Both the position numbers and the translations under genes were made by a program. This document shows, piece after piece, positions 37,349 to 47,569 of a DNA stretch of 64,000 nucleotides; within the stretch, counting starts at the first letter, position 1; each line of letters opens with the position of its first letter. The stretch is from Methyloprofundus sp. (lineage in GTDB: Bacteria; Pseudomonadota; Gammaproteobacteria; Methylococcales; Methylomonadaceae). The stretch covers positions 310,001 to 374,000 of the forward strand of contig AP023240.1 in NCBI GenBank assembly GCA_016592635.1. Direction: 5' to 3'. A model generated the notes under the pieces. That model was given only the letters and a program-made list of their open reading frames with translations. It had not been told where the DNA came from and made no database searches.

Positions 37349-37884
37349 AAAATTTAGGCGACAACTGCCTTGAAAAACACCGGCAATTGTCGTTTTTATG
37401 TCAATGCCGTTTGTGTCAACGAATTACTGGAACAGGACATTCTGCCGAGTTTGCAGTGCCAGAAAGTGCAGTGACTTTGACGGGTGAGTTGCAGTGTTAC
37501 CAAATGCAGGCAGATAATGACAATTCAGTGAGTAGCTTGTTTTGTCCTACTTGCGGCAACCCTATTTACAAAAAATCTTCTGGATACCCTGGGCTGCTGT
37601 TTTTTCATGCAGCAACTCTGGATAAGCCAGAAGCCTTTAAGCCTGAAAAAGTGTTTTGGACTGCAAGTGGACATGCTTGGGATTTGTTGGATCCTACTTT
37701 GCAAATTGAGTCACAGCAATAAATGAGCATAATTTTATCAGCTACTTTGAGTGAAGTTCGATCATACAAATAATCACTCAATAATACCCAAGTCTGACTA
37801 GTCTTTTGATTTCGAAGCTGTGTAGCCTGCGTTTCTAATGCCGCTATTTGGTAAAAAAGTCTATGTCATACTTGCGGGTATTAT

Positions 37885-38033
37885 ATCAATCCCAATATTA
37901 TTGATACCCTAACTTCAAAAATGCCGTCATCCTGCATGCTTTTAGCAGGAACCTACTACGCGAATGGATTCCCGATAAAAAGACCTCGGGAATGACGGTA
38001 TTAGGGTAATTATTTACTGGGATTGGTATTATT
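37885..38033. repeat. Dispersed palindromic repeat, copy B
   Basis: Core ATGCCGTCATCCTGCATGC…TCGGGAATGACGGTA (about 37920-37998) is inverted relative to copies A and C. Outer arms TATCAATCCCAATATTATTG and its imperfect complement (CTGGGATTGGTATT) make the whole 150-bp unit palindromic. It occupies the gap after the split GFA gene. Confidence 0.8.
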
Positions 38034-38057
38034 AAAATCCTCGTTAGTGTTTATGAC

Positions 38058-39377
38058 TTATTGAACTGGCTGCGTATTTTCTCCAACATCTTTTAATTTC
38101 CACAGCAGTTCACCATTTTCACTGGTTCCATAATATTCTAAATCAACCCATATATTGAGTACTTTCTCTTGGAATACAAAGTTTAAAGAGGGGATGTTCA
38201 TGTCCAGGTTAGGCTTAACTACGCCAGTGCAGCCAGATGGTTCGGCAACAGGAAGTGGGTTGGTTGCTGATTGGTAATTGACTTGTAATTGCATTGTGAC
38301 AGTATCACTATCAATCACATATCTTGAGTGTTGTGCTGTATTTGTAAATATGCCGCCTTCTGCACCTCTAGTCCCGTATGAGTTTAATTCAACTTTAAGC
38401 CAGATATCTTTGCTGCCAATAAAGTTATCAGGCAATAAGTCATTAATGACCTGAGTATTGGCTCCAGCAAATTCTGGAGGTGTTGCTTCAGTTAATAATT
38501 CCCAATCAATACCATTTAGAGAGGCGTAGATGAAATTATGGCCTTGGCTATAAGACCAATGAAATGACGTGGTTCTCATCAATAAGTTAGCTTCGGCAAT
38601 TGGCTTAGGGAGCTCAAAATGATAAGTAATTTCACCTGCAGCCGCTTGGTCGAATTGAGCTGTACCGACTGTGGGCTTCCAATAAAGTACGGGCGATTCA
38701 ATTTGAATTTCGGCATTTTTAATATCAACAATATAGTCGTCTGCGCTTTCGGCGCTCGGGTCAGTGATGGTATAAGAAAAATCAAACTCAGCAGGAATTG
38801 CTGCTGTTTGATAGTCAACATCTAGCTGTAATGTTACATTATCGTTGTTGATGTCGTAACGTGAATGTTGTGCGGTATTTGTCCAAATGCCGCCTTGTTG
38901 TGCGTTCGTTCCGTAAGAATTTAACTCAATTTTAAGCCAAATATTTTTACTGCCAACGAAATTCTCAGGGAGTACTCCGTTAAAAGGCTGGGTATTGCTG
39001 GTGCCGAATTCAGGTGGTGTTGCTTCAGAAAGTAGTTGCCAAGTTATGCCGTCTGTTGAACCATAAATAAAATTGTGACCTTGGCTATAGGTCCAATGAA
39101 AAGTTGAAACACGTGTAAAGAGCCGTGCTTCGGCGATCGGTTGTTCAAGCTCAAAATGATACGTGATTTCACCTGCGCTAGCCCTGTCAAATGTAGCGGT
39201 GCCTACTGCAGGCTTCCAGTAAATGACACTGCCTTCTGTTTGAATTTCAGCGTTATGAATGTTAACGATATAATCATCGGCATTTTCAGATAGCGGGCTA
39301 TGTACCGTATAAGAAAAATCAGCGGCAAATGCGATAGAGTTTAGGGCGAAAATTGCCAGAATAAGAAAGGTTTTCAT
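38058..39377 (-). CDS. Secreted protein with two tandem ~175-residue domains
   Basis: A 439-residue exported protein (signal peptide MKTFLILAIFALNSIAFA). Residues about 19-195 and 198-375 are clear internal duplicates: each contains FSYT…SENADDYIV-type openings, the pairs YWKPAVGTA/YWKPTVGTA, GEITYHFEL, FHW[TS]YSQGHNFIY, LLSEATPPEF, KIELNSYGT and NTAQHSRY. The pattern suggests a beta-sandwich surface-binding domain. A roughly 60-residue unrelated tail follows. Family not recognised; no catalytic motif seen. GGAGAAC precedes the start. Confidence 0.7.
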   Translation of the reverse strand: MKTFLILAIFALNSIAFAADFSYTVHSPLSENADDYIVNIHNAEIQTEGSVIYWKPAVGTATFDRASAGEITYHFELEQPIAEARLFTRVSTFHWTYSQGHNFIYGSTDGITWQLLSEATPPEFGTSNTQPFNGVLPENFVGSKNIWLKIELNSYGTNAQQGGIWTNTAQHSRYDINNDNVTLQLDVDYQTAAIPAEFDFSYTITDPSAESADDYIVDIKNAEIQIESPVLYWKPTVGTAQFDQAAAGEITYHFELPKPIAEANLLMRTTSFHWSYSQGHNFIYASLNGIDWELLTEATPPEFAGANTQVINDLLPDNFIGSKDIWLKVELNSYGTRGAEGGIFTNTAQHSRYVIDSDTVTMQLQVNYQSATNPLPVAEPSGCTGVVKPNLDMNIPSLNFVFQEKVLNIWVDLEYYGTSENGELLWKLKDVGENTQPVQ

Positions 39378-39577
39378 GATGTTCTCCAGCGGTTTTTGTG
39401 TTTCAGTATGCTCTAAATTAATTATAGGATCTTGTTTGCTGAAGTTATGAGGAATGGGTCAAGTTTTTCTAATTTCCATCTTATTCATAAGGTATATTTT
39501 TAGAGTGACATTTTTAGTTCGGGTATCTGCTCTAGGAGGGGTTGTAATATCTGCCTTTTTACGGGAGTATTTTGTGC

Positions 39578-40624
39578 TTAACTCTGCTTGCATGAGTGAG
39601 TGCTGTTATAACAAATTGACAGCAATGCTGAATTTCTAATGCTTTCTTGTGTTTCCGTGTCATGGTGAGTAATGATGCTTTCCTGTAAGCCTAAGCTGTT
39701 AATATCAAAGCCTGTATGTTCATTTTCAGTCGCATTGGATAGTTTTAAATATAAACCTGCGACCAAATCAGTAGCCCATCGCGTATCGGGTCTGACGAGC
39801 AAAAGCCATAGAGCTCCTAATAGTAATAGCCACGGCATGCTAGATATGGCTGTTGCGGAGCCGCTGATTATTAATGTTGCCAATAATGTGCAACAAATCA
39901 AAACCAGTGCAGACTGGGTGGCATGGGTGCTATCTTGGTTTTTATGCAGACCATAAAATTGGAAGCTGCAAAATAGCATTAATAGCACAATAAATAGTTC
40001 GCCTGCACTGAGTAAGAGGCTGTGCGTTAAGCTGGTCAATAGCTGGAGCTTGAATAGGTCGATAATCAGCAAAAAACCTAATAACCAAGCGATACCTGTA
40101 TAGATGGCGAGAGTGGTGGCGTGAATAAGCTTGCTGGATAGCGGACTCGTTTGTGGTGATGTTTTGGTATTTTCTGAGCTGCCTAAGCGTTGTTCAATAA
40201 TGTTTTCTACGGCGGGGTTATTAAATAATTCACTGACAGCAAGCAGAAGTTGTTTCAGTAAGCGCATTAGTAATAGATAGAATATTAATGTCCCCCAAAA
40301 TTGTAGTAATAATGTGTTGCTAGATGCCTCCCATAGGGGGGTGGCTAGAATAATATTATTGGTCAGTAAGCCTGCGATAGAAATCCCCAGTCCATATGAT
40401 AAGCTGGTACTGAGCCATGCTTTGTCGGTACTGCCTTTTTTCTTGTCTGTTGTTGTGGAGGGTAGCTTAAAGCTATTGTCTAGCTCTAAAAAATTTAACC
40501 ACTGTCGCAGTTTGTTGATGCAGGCTAAAGTAATTATCAGCAAAAGGCTGAGCTTGGCAAAGATTAGTAGGTTTTGCTGCATTGCCAAGGGGATTTCTTC
40601 CCAGAAAGATTGAATGGATTCCAT
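39578..40624 (-). CDS. Unknown multi-pass membrane protein
   Basis: A 348-residue protein with about seven to eight hydrophobic helices (for example LLIFAKLSLLLIITLACI, GLGISIAGLLTNNIILA, FWGTLIFYLLLMRLLKQLLL, PWLLLLGALWLLLV). Near the C-terminus DLVAGLYLKLS…GFDINSLGLQESIITHHDTET vaguely recalls the pore-to-beta segment of MscS-type channels, but the match is too weak to name it. It is divergent from guaB. Confidence 0.5.
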   Translation of the reverse strand: MESIQSFWEEIPLAMQQNLLIFAKLSLLLIITLACINKLRQWLNFLELDNSFKLPSTTTDKKKGSTDKAWLSTSLSYGLGISIAGLLTNNIILATPLWEASSNTLLLQFWGTLIFYLLLMRLLKQLLLAVSELFNNPAVENIIEQRLGSSENTKTSPQTSPLSSKLIHATTLAIYTGIAWLLGFLLIIDLFKLQLLTSLTHSLLLSAGELFIVLLMLFCSFQFYGLHKNQDSTHATQSALVLICCTLLATLIISGSATAISSMPWLLLLGALWLLLVRPDTRWATDLVAGLYLKLSNATENEHTGFDINSLGLQESIITHHDTETQESIRNSALLSICYNSTHSCKQS

Positions 40625-40758
40625 GATTTGTTATGCCTCTTAAGTTATGTAAAAGTCATAGGGTTGTTGTAACATAGTTTGTTGATTTTGTGCAATTTGT
40701 AATAATTCTTTGTATCTTGTTGATTTATTAAGAAAAGCTGTGTTTGTATTTTTATCTG

Positions 40759-40785
40759 TTGAGGGCTTGATAAATATAGTATAAT
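40759..40785 (+). promoter_or_regulatory. Candidate guaB promoter
   Basis: A consensus TATAAT at 40780-40785 lies 37 bases before the guaB ATG, with a weak TTGAGG at 40759-40764 as -35 (15-base spacing). The -10 is convincing, the -35 is not. Confidence 0.4.
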
Positions 40786-40809
40786 GGCGGGCTTAATTTT
40801 ATTTCTTGA

Positions 40810-42285
<1,476 letters not shown>

Positions 42286-42385
42286 TAATCCTCCGAGTAA
42301 TGCTCAACAATCTATATTATCAAGGCTCCTAGTGAGTCTTGACTTGTTTATAGCCCTAATAAATTTAAAAACCTAAGAGATCACC

Positions 42386-43975
42386 GTGAGTCAACATACA
42401 ACTACAGATATTCATGCACACAAAATTCTTATTTTAGATTTTGGGTCGCAGTACACGCAGCTAATTGCCAGACGTATTCGTGAAATTGGCGTTTATTGTG
42501 AAATTTATTCTTGCGATTGTTCTGATACAGAAGTCGAGCAGTTTGGTGCCAAAGGTATTATTTTGTCAGGTGGTCCAGAGTCAGTGACTAGCGGCAATAC
42601 TCCAAGAGCACCACAGGCTGTTTTTAATGCTGGTGTACCTGTTCTAGGAATTTGCTACGGTATGCAAACCATGACCGAGCAATTAGGTGGTGTAGTCGAA
42701 GTATCTGATCATCGCGAGTTTGGTTATGCACAAGTGCGTGCTCGTGGTCATTCAAAATTATTAACTGATATTGAAGATCATACTTCACCAGAAGGCTATG
42801 GTTTATTAGATGTATGGATGAGTCATGGGGATCGGGTAGTGGAGCTGCCAGAAGGCTTTAAACTGATTGCCAGTTCTGATGGTGCGCCTATTGCAGGGAT
42901 TGCCAATGAAGATAAAGGTTTTTATGGTGTGCAATTTCATCCTGAAGTAACACATACTAAACAAGGCGGCCGTATCTTAAGCCGTTTTATATTGGATATT
43001 TGTGACTGTGATGCCTTATGGACTTCTGCGCATATCATTGATGAAAGCCTACACACTATTAAGCAAAAAGTAGGTAGCGAACAGGTTATTTTAGGTTTAT
43101 CGGGTGGTGTAGATTCATCAGTAGTGGCAGCACTATTGCATAAAGCCATTGGTGAGCAACTCACTTGTGTATTTGTAGATACCGGTTTATTGCGCTTAAA
43201 CGAAGGTGATCAAGTGATGGCCACTTTTGCACAACATATGGGTGTGAAAGTTATTCGTGTGAATGCTGAAGAACGTTACTTGACGGCATTAGCAGGTGTA
43301 ACGGATCCGGAAGCCAAACGTAAAATTATCGGTAACTTATTTGTCGAAATTTTTGATGAAGAAGCAGGTAAGTTGGCGGATGCGCAATGGTTGGCACAAG
43401 GTACCATTTACCCTGATGTGATTGAATCAGCTGGTGCAGCAAGTGGTAAAGCGCACTTAATCAAATCACACCATAATGTGGGTGGTCTGCCTGAAGATAT
43501 GACTCTAAAATTATTGGAACCTTTACGTGAATTGTTTAAGGATGAAGTGCGCAAAATGGGGACTGAGTTAGGTCTACCTTACGACATGATTTATCGTCAT
43601 CCTTTTCCAGGGCCTGGATTAGGTGTGCGTATTTTAGGTGAAGTGAAACAGGAATTTGCGGAATTATTACGTAAAGCCGATGCCATTTTTATGGAAGAGC
43701 TATATCGTCACGAGCTATACCAAACGGTGAGTCAGGCATTTGCAGTCTTCTTACCGATTAAATCAGTTGGGGTCATGGGGGATGGTCGTCGTTATGATTA
43801 TGTGATTGCTTTACGTGCCGTGGAAACGATTGACTTTATGACCGCACGCTGGGCACATCTGCCTTATGACTTTTTGGGCTTAGTTTCAACGCGCATTATT
43901 AATGAAATTGATGGTATCTCTCGGGTTACCTACGATATTTCAGGCAAGCCTCCTGCAACGATTGAATGGGAATAA
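42386..43975 (+). CDS. guaA: GMP synthase (glutamine-hydrolysing)
   Basis: A 529-residue enzyme making GMP from XMP. The N-terminal class I glutamine amidotransferase has the nucleophile in GICYGMQTM and His/Glu in FHPEVTHT; the ATP-pyrophosphatase has the P-loop [10 protein letters not shown]; the C-terminal dimerisation domain ends [12 protein letters not shown]. It starts with GTG. Its stop codon overlaps the next gene's start as TAATG. Confidence 0.97.
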   Translation: MSQHTTTDIHAHKILILDFGSQYTQLIARRIREIGVYCEIYSCDCSDTEVEQFGAKGIILSGGPESVTSGNTPRAPQAVFNAGVPVLGICYGMQTMTEQLGGVVEVSDHREFGYAQVRARGHSKLLTDIEDHTSPEGYGLLDVWMSHGDRVVELPEGFKLIASSDGAPIAGIANEDKGFYGVQFHPEVTHTKQGGRILSRFILDICDCDALWTSAHIIDESLHTIKQKVGSEQVILGLSGGVDSSVVAALLHKAIGEQLTCVFVDTGLLRLNEGDQVMATFAQHMGVKVIRVNAEERYLTALAGVTDPEAKRKIIGNLFVEIFDEEAGKLADAQWLAQGTIYPDVIESAGAASGKAHLIKSHHNVGGLPEDMTLKLLEPLRELFKDEVRKMGTELGLPYDMIYRHPFPGPGLGVRILGEVKQEFAELLRKADAIFMEELYRHELYQTVSQAFAVFLPIKSVGVMGDGRRYDYVIALRAVETIDFMTARWAHLPYDFLGLVSTRIINEIDGISRVTYDISGKPPATIEWE

Positions 43976-44436
43976 TGCCATTAGATGATGAGGCATGGAT
44001 GCGGCATGCCTACCGGCTGGCGCAACGTGCTGAGCAGCAAGGTGAAGTGCCCGTTGGTGCCGTTTTGGTATTAGATGGTAAATGTATTGCTGAAGGTTGG
44101 AATACCCCCATTATTGATAGTGATCCGACTGCACATGCAGAAATGATAGCCATGCGTAAAGCAGGTAAAGCATTAGATAATTATCGGCTAACAGGCAGTA
44201 CTTTATATGTCACCTTGGAGCCTTGTGTTATGTGTATGGGAGCTATTACACATGCACGTATTACGCGTTTGGTTTTTGGTGCTGTCGATTCAAAGCGTGG
44301 TGCAGTATGTAGTGCTTTGCAATTAGCTAATGCTGATTTTTTAAATCATCAGGTAGAGTGGCAAGGCGGTGTGCTAGCGGATAATTGTGCTGATTTATTG
44401 CGTGATTTTTTTCGGGCTAGGCGTAATAGGAGATAA
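43975..44436 (+). CDS. tadA: tRNA-specific adenosine deaminase TadA
   Basis: A 153-residue deaminase that makes inosine at the wobble base of tRNA-Arg(ACG). The zinc and catalytic residues are in HAEMIAMRKAG and PCVMCMGAI. The ATG at 43975 overlaps the guaA stop (TAATG) and fits translational coupling; an ATG three codons upstream is the alternative. Placement after guaA is common in this group. Confidence 0.94.
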   Translation: MPLDDEAWMRHAYRLAQRAEQQGEVPVGAVLVLDGKCIAEGWNTPIIDSDPTAHAEMIAMRKAGKALDNYRLTGSTLYVTLEPCVMCMGAITHARITRLVFGAVDSKRGAVCSALQLANADFLNHQVEWQGGVLADNCADLLRDFFRARRNRR

Positions 44437-44438
44437 AC

Positions 44439-44483
44439 GTTGGGTTAGGTTTTTATTGCGCAGCATTAAAAACCTAACCCAAC
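44439..44483. terminator. Perfect 17-bp hairpin after tadA
   Basis: GTTGGGTTAGGTTTTTA (44439-44455) and its exact complement (44467-44483) flank an 11-base loop, immediately after the tadA stop. It can serve as a terminator in either direction, facing the lipoprotein gene on the other strand. The GTTGGGTTAGGT arm also resembles a widespread dispersed repeat. Confidence 0.7.
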
Positions 44484-44539
44484 AATATGCCTAGAAAGCT
44501 AATCTAAGCCAATAGTTGTCTGCACTGCAGGTTTTAGTA

Positions 44540-44806
44540 TTATTCCAGGCTACATTCCCCACGAAAATAGACCCATTGTCCACATTGTTTTTTATTCTTA
44601 GGATTAAAGCAGACAAACTCAGATCCCACCCCATTAACAGCAGCCCTTTCAATTAATTGAAAACCATCAGCAGTACACTTTGTACTTGCCGGATTAGCCA
44701 GTGCTACGGGTGCTGGGGTTTCCGTAGCAGTTGTGTTTGCTTCTTGGCTGCAGCTCAGCAACAGTAGCAAGCTGCTAATCAAGAGTGGTAGTGTTTTTAT
44801 CGACAT
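44540..44806 (-). CDS. Small lipoprotein of unknown function
   Basis: An 88-residue protein with a type II signal peptide (lipobox LLLLSC), a short Thr/Ala/Pro linker, and a small domain with four cysteines (CTADGFQLIERA…FVCFNPKNKKQCGQW…GEC) that could form two disulfides. It starts 7 bases after the stop of the secreted protease gene and is surely co-transcribed. A role as inhibitor or partner of that protease is possible but is only a guess from position. Confidence 0.6.
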   Translation of the reverse strand: MSIKTLPLLISSLLLLLSCSQEANTTATETPAPVALANPASTKCTADGFQLIERAAVNGVGSEFVCFNPKNKKQCGQWVYFRGECSLE

Positions 44807-44813
44807 CTTTTAC

Positions 44814-47360
44814 TCACTTAGTTGTATTATCAGTGTTGGTCGGCATTTTATGATCTGTTGTAAAGGGAAAAATAACTTTATCAAAAGCAGACATTTGCTT
44901 TGGGTGTGCTTGTTGCTGTGCCTCGGCCTTACCTATTTTAGTGACCAATAGTTTGCCATCACGGCTACGTTTGACATTGATTTTTTGTACTTGCAAAGTT
45001 TTAGATAAATTTCTGCCATTATATGCATGTATAAATTCGGTTGATTTTTTGGAGCGTGCCCCTGTATTGATAGGGATTAAGCCATTATTGAGAGAGAAAT
45101 TATTACCCTCATTGGATTCAGCAATCACTCCGGTATCATCAATCCAAAATGCCATATAATAATTTCCTGAAGGAATGGACTGGCCACGTACATCGACAAA
45201 AACATTAAAGAAAAGTGGCGCGAAGTCGTCACGGAATACAGCTTCACTTGTTGGCAATTCAAAGCCAACTGTTTCATATACTAACCAGCGTTCATCACCA
45301 TTACCAATCACCGGGTCATTACTTAGAACTAGGTTGATGTCCCAGCCACTTTGAGCTGTGCTAACACCATTATTGCGTACTGTGTAGGTTAGAGCACTAG
45401 TACCAAAGTCATCCAGCACTTGTGCTGACCAAAATTCAATGCCAAGATCGGGAAGTAAATTTTCAAAATGGATGCTGTTAGAGCCGACACTGACATTGTC
45501 GTTTTCATTACTTTCTACTACCGTATCAAGATCATCTACCCATAGAGCAACAAAGTAATTACCAGGAGGCAGGTCGGTAGGGAAGTTGAAGGCAATACTA
45601 CTGCTATCATCACGGAAAGCGGTTTCACCTGATAGTAATTCAAAGGGGATTTGTTCATAGATAATGAAAACATCATTCGCATTGAACTGCGCATCAGTAG
45701 AAAGCATCAGGTTGATATATGCACCTGCTGGTGCGCTGCCTGTGCCCGTATTACTGACTCGGTAAGTTAATTCACCACTACCGCCTGGACGGTTGTCATA
45801 AGTCATATTCCAATCGGCTACTGTTAAATTGGGCAATGCACCTGTTGGTGCTGGTTCGGTTCTGTCGGTTGTGGGTTCTTGCGGTACATTGCTATTGTCT
45901 GCATCGGTTAAAGACATAGCCAATAATAATACGCTAGTGTCGTACGGTAGCCAGAAATAGCCATTGTCTCCCCAGCTAGTGCTCCATGAATTGATGACCT
46001 TAAACGCGCCACCAAACTTATTATCATCATAACCTACGACGGTTACTGCATGTCCTCCTTGCGGGCTGCCAGAATAATCATTAAACACCGAGTTGGGGCC
46101 ACGTAATTGTGATAATTGAGGGTAGGTTTGAATGCCGATTAATACTGGGTTACGATTGGCTAGCGTTGCTTTCATATCTTGAATGCCGCTAAGCGCAGCC
46201 CAAGATGCGGCTTTAAAATTAGCTGCTTCAGTCTTGGCGGCGGTACTAGGTTGTGCCAGAGGATTGTTATTGTCGTAAGGCATGGTTGCCCAAGTGGCAA
46301 CCCCAGAGTTAACGATGAGTTCTAATGCATCAGAAGGTTGTGAGCCTTGGTCTTGGCCACCATTGATTTGATTGTAAACAAATCCGGGGCTAAATAAATG
46401 TTCGGGAGTATTGAGTGACCAGCTCATTTCAATTTTTTCATGATATGACTTTAATGCATAAGCAGCGGCCCAGCCTACACAGCTGCTTTGGTTGCCTTGG
46501 TCACCAGGAATGGGGAAATTTTCGCTTAAGTCGATGCTGCTAGGTAATGTGGCACCCGCTCCAGGAGCACCAAATAAGTTTGCATTAGGTGAACTAAAAT
46601 TAAAGCTTGCATAGGTTTCTGGAGCAATTTCTTGCAAACCTAAGCTGCGGTTCTCAATGGTCGCGCCAACTTGTAAAGTCACGGTAGCGGGTTCACTAAA
46701 TATCATGCCGTCAGTAGCACGATACTGTAGAGCAATGTCACCGCTAAAATCAGGTATTAGGGTGACAAACAGTCTTGCTAGTTGATGATTGATGTAGGCA
46801 CTAGAATAGCCAGTTCCAGAGGGAGGTGAAACCAATTCATAGCTTAAGGTATCACCATTAGCGTCACTGGTAATTAAATCAACCACTTGGTAGAGAACTG
46901 AATCGAGTGCTTGTTGGCTGATTGAAGATACGGCTGGAGCTTGGTTAGTGGTTGGTGAGGCGAGTGCGGTGAAATCAACTAATGTGAGTCGGTGTTCATT
47001 GTTGTTACTGGTTAGTGCCAAGCGCACTGAAAAGCTGGTGTCGCCCGCAGAAAGATCCAGTTTATCAATATAAACGGTGCTGCCTATTAACGTGGCTAAT
47101 GATGTACAGTCAGCAACTGGAGTGGCTTGGGATGCGCCAGTAAAAATCCAAGTATATTGACCTGCTACGACACCCAGAGATTTGAATTGGGCATCATAGA
47201 AATTGTTGCCGACATTAAAGTAGTTAATATTTAAATCTAAGTTGTTTAGATCCAGAGTATTTGCAGTCGTTAGTGGGTGACATTGACCAGCAGCGTATGT
47301 GGTCAGTGAGACATTGAGCAATAACAGGCTTGTGATGAGCAATCGCATTACTGAGTTCAT
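44814..47360 (-). CDS. Secreted papain-like (C1) protease with CARDB domains
   Basis: An 848-residue exported protein. After the signal peptide come about 220 residues of beta-rich, Ig-like sequence; then a C1 peptidase domain with the oxyanion Gln and nucleophile in GDQGNQSSCVGWAAAYAL, catalytic His in GGHAVTVVGYDD and Asn in VINSWSTSWGDNGYFWLPY. Two CARDB-type repeats follow (PNLTVADWNMTYDNRP… and PDLGIEFWSAQVLDDF…, each ending in VxESNExNN). The ATG at 47358-47360 has GGAG six bases upstream, preferred to the one four codons earlier. Confidence 0.85.
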   Translation of the reverse strand: MNSVMRLLITSLLLLNVSLTTYAAGQCHPLTTANTLDLNNLDLNINYFNVGNNFYDAQFKSLGVVAGQYTWIFTGASQATPVADCTSLATLIGSTVYIDKLDLSAGDTSFSVRLALTSNNNEHRLTLVDFTALASPTTNQAPAVSSISQQALDSVLYQVVDLITSDANGDTLSYELVSPPSGTGYSSAYINHQLARLFVTLIPDFSGDIALQYRATDGMIFSEPATVTLQVGATIENRSLGLQEIAPETYASFNFSSPNANLFGAPGAGATLPSSIDLSENFPIPGDQGNQSSCVGWAAAYALKSYHEKIEMSWSLNTPEHLFSPGFVYNQINGGQDQGSQPSDALELIVNSGVATWATMPYDNNNPLAQPSTAAKTEAANFKAASWAALSGIQDMKATLANRNPVLIGIQTYPQLSQLRGPNSVFNDYSGSPQGGHAVTVVGYDDNKFGGAFKVINSWSTSWGDNGYFWLPYDTSVLLLAMSLTDADNSNVPQEPTTDRTEPAPTGALPNLTVADWNMTYDNRPGGSGELTYRVSNTGTGSAPAGAYINLMLSTDAQFNANDVFIIYEQIPFELLSGETAFRDDSSSIAFNFPTDLPPGNYFVALWVDDLDTVVESNENDNVSVGSNSIHFENLLPDLGIEFWSAQVLDDFGTSALTYTVRNNGVSTAQSGWDINLVLSNDPVIGNGDERWLVYETVGFELPTSEAVFRDDFAPLFFNVFVDVRGQSIPSGNYYMAFWIDDTGVIAESNEGNNFSLNNGLIPINTGARSKKSTEFIHAYNGRNLSKTLQVQKINVKRSRDGKLLVTKIGKAEAQQQAHPKQMSAFDKVIFPFTTDHKMPTNTDNTTK

Positions 47361-47569
47361 GATATTCTCCATATTCTGCGGCAGGATGCACAGAAATAAG
47401 AAGGAACTTATGCTGCAAGCTGCTTGTTTATGTTAGTTTCCTTTTATCATGAATATTTTATTGGAGCAATGTATTTTGTTGTTATTAAATGATGAAAGCT
47501 GAAAAAGCTGGTTTTTATGGGCTATACCATACTGCCAGAACTGAATGAGCTGGCAGTGTTTGCACAATA

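Larger units (their letters stand above)
35740..37382 (+). mobile_element. IS3-family insertion sequence, copy 1
   Basis: A 1643-bp element with ends carrying AGTTGTCGCC as the core of its inverted repeat, flanked by the 4-bp direct repeat GCAA (35736-35739 and 37383-37386). A nearly identical inverted copy occupies 55626-57267 with its own 4-bp duplication. Two overlapping frames encode OrfA and the integrase-domain OrfB. Confidence 0.92.
35674..37722 (+). pseudogene. GFA-family (CENP-V/Gfa domain) gene split by an IS3-family element
   Basis: The 5' part (35674-35739, after GGAGACGG) encodes MSELTGHCLCGAIQYQINAQ… and the 3' part (37387-37722) resumes as LSFLCQCRLCQRITGTGHSA… through CPTCGNPIYKKS. 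Removing the IS and one copy of the 4-bp duplication GCAA rejoins a clean 133-residue frame with all zinc-binding cysteines of the Gfa fold (CLC, CQCRLC, CPTC). The insertion is therefore recent and was in a working gene. GFA proteins are zinc proteins, some glutathione-linked; the function of most is unknown. Confidence 0.9.

Noticed and set aside
39578..40624. MscS-type mechanosensitive channel
   Set aside because: Only a short C-terminal segment is reminiscent; the pore helix glycine/alanine pattern and beta domain are absent, so the protein is left unnamed.
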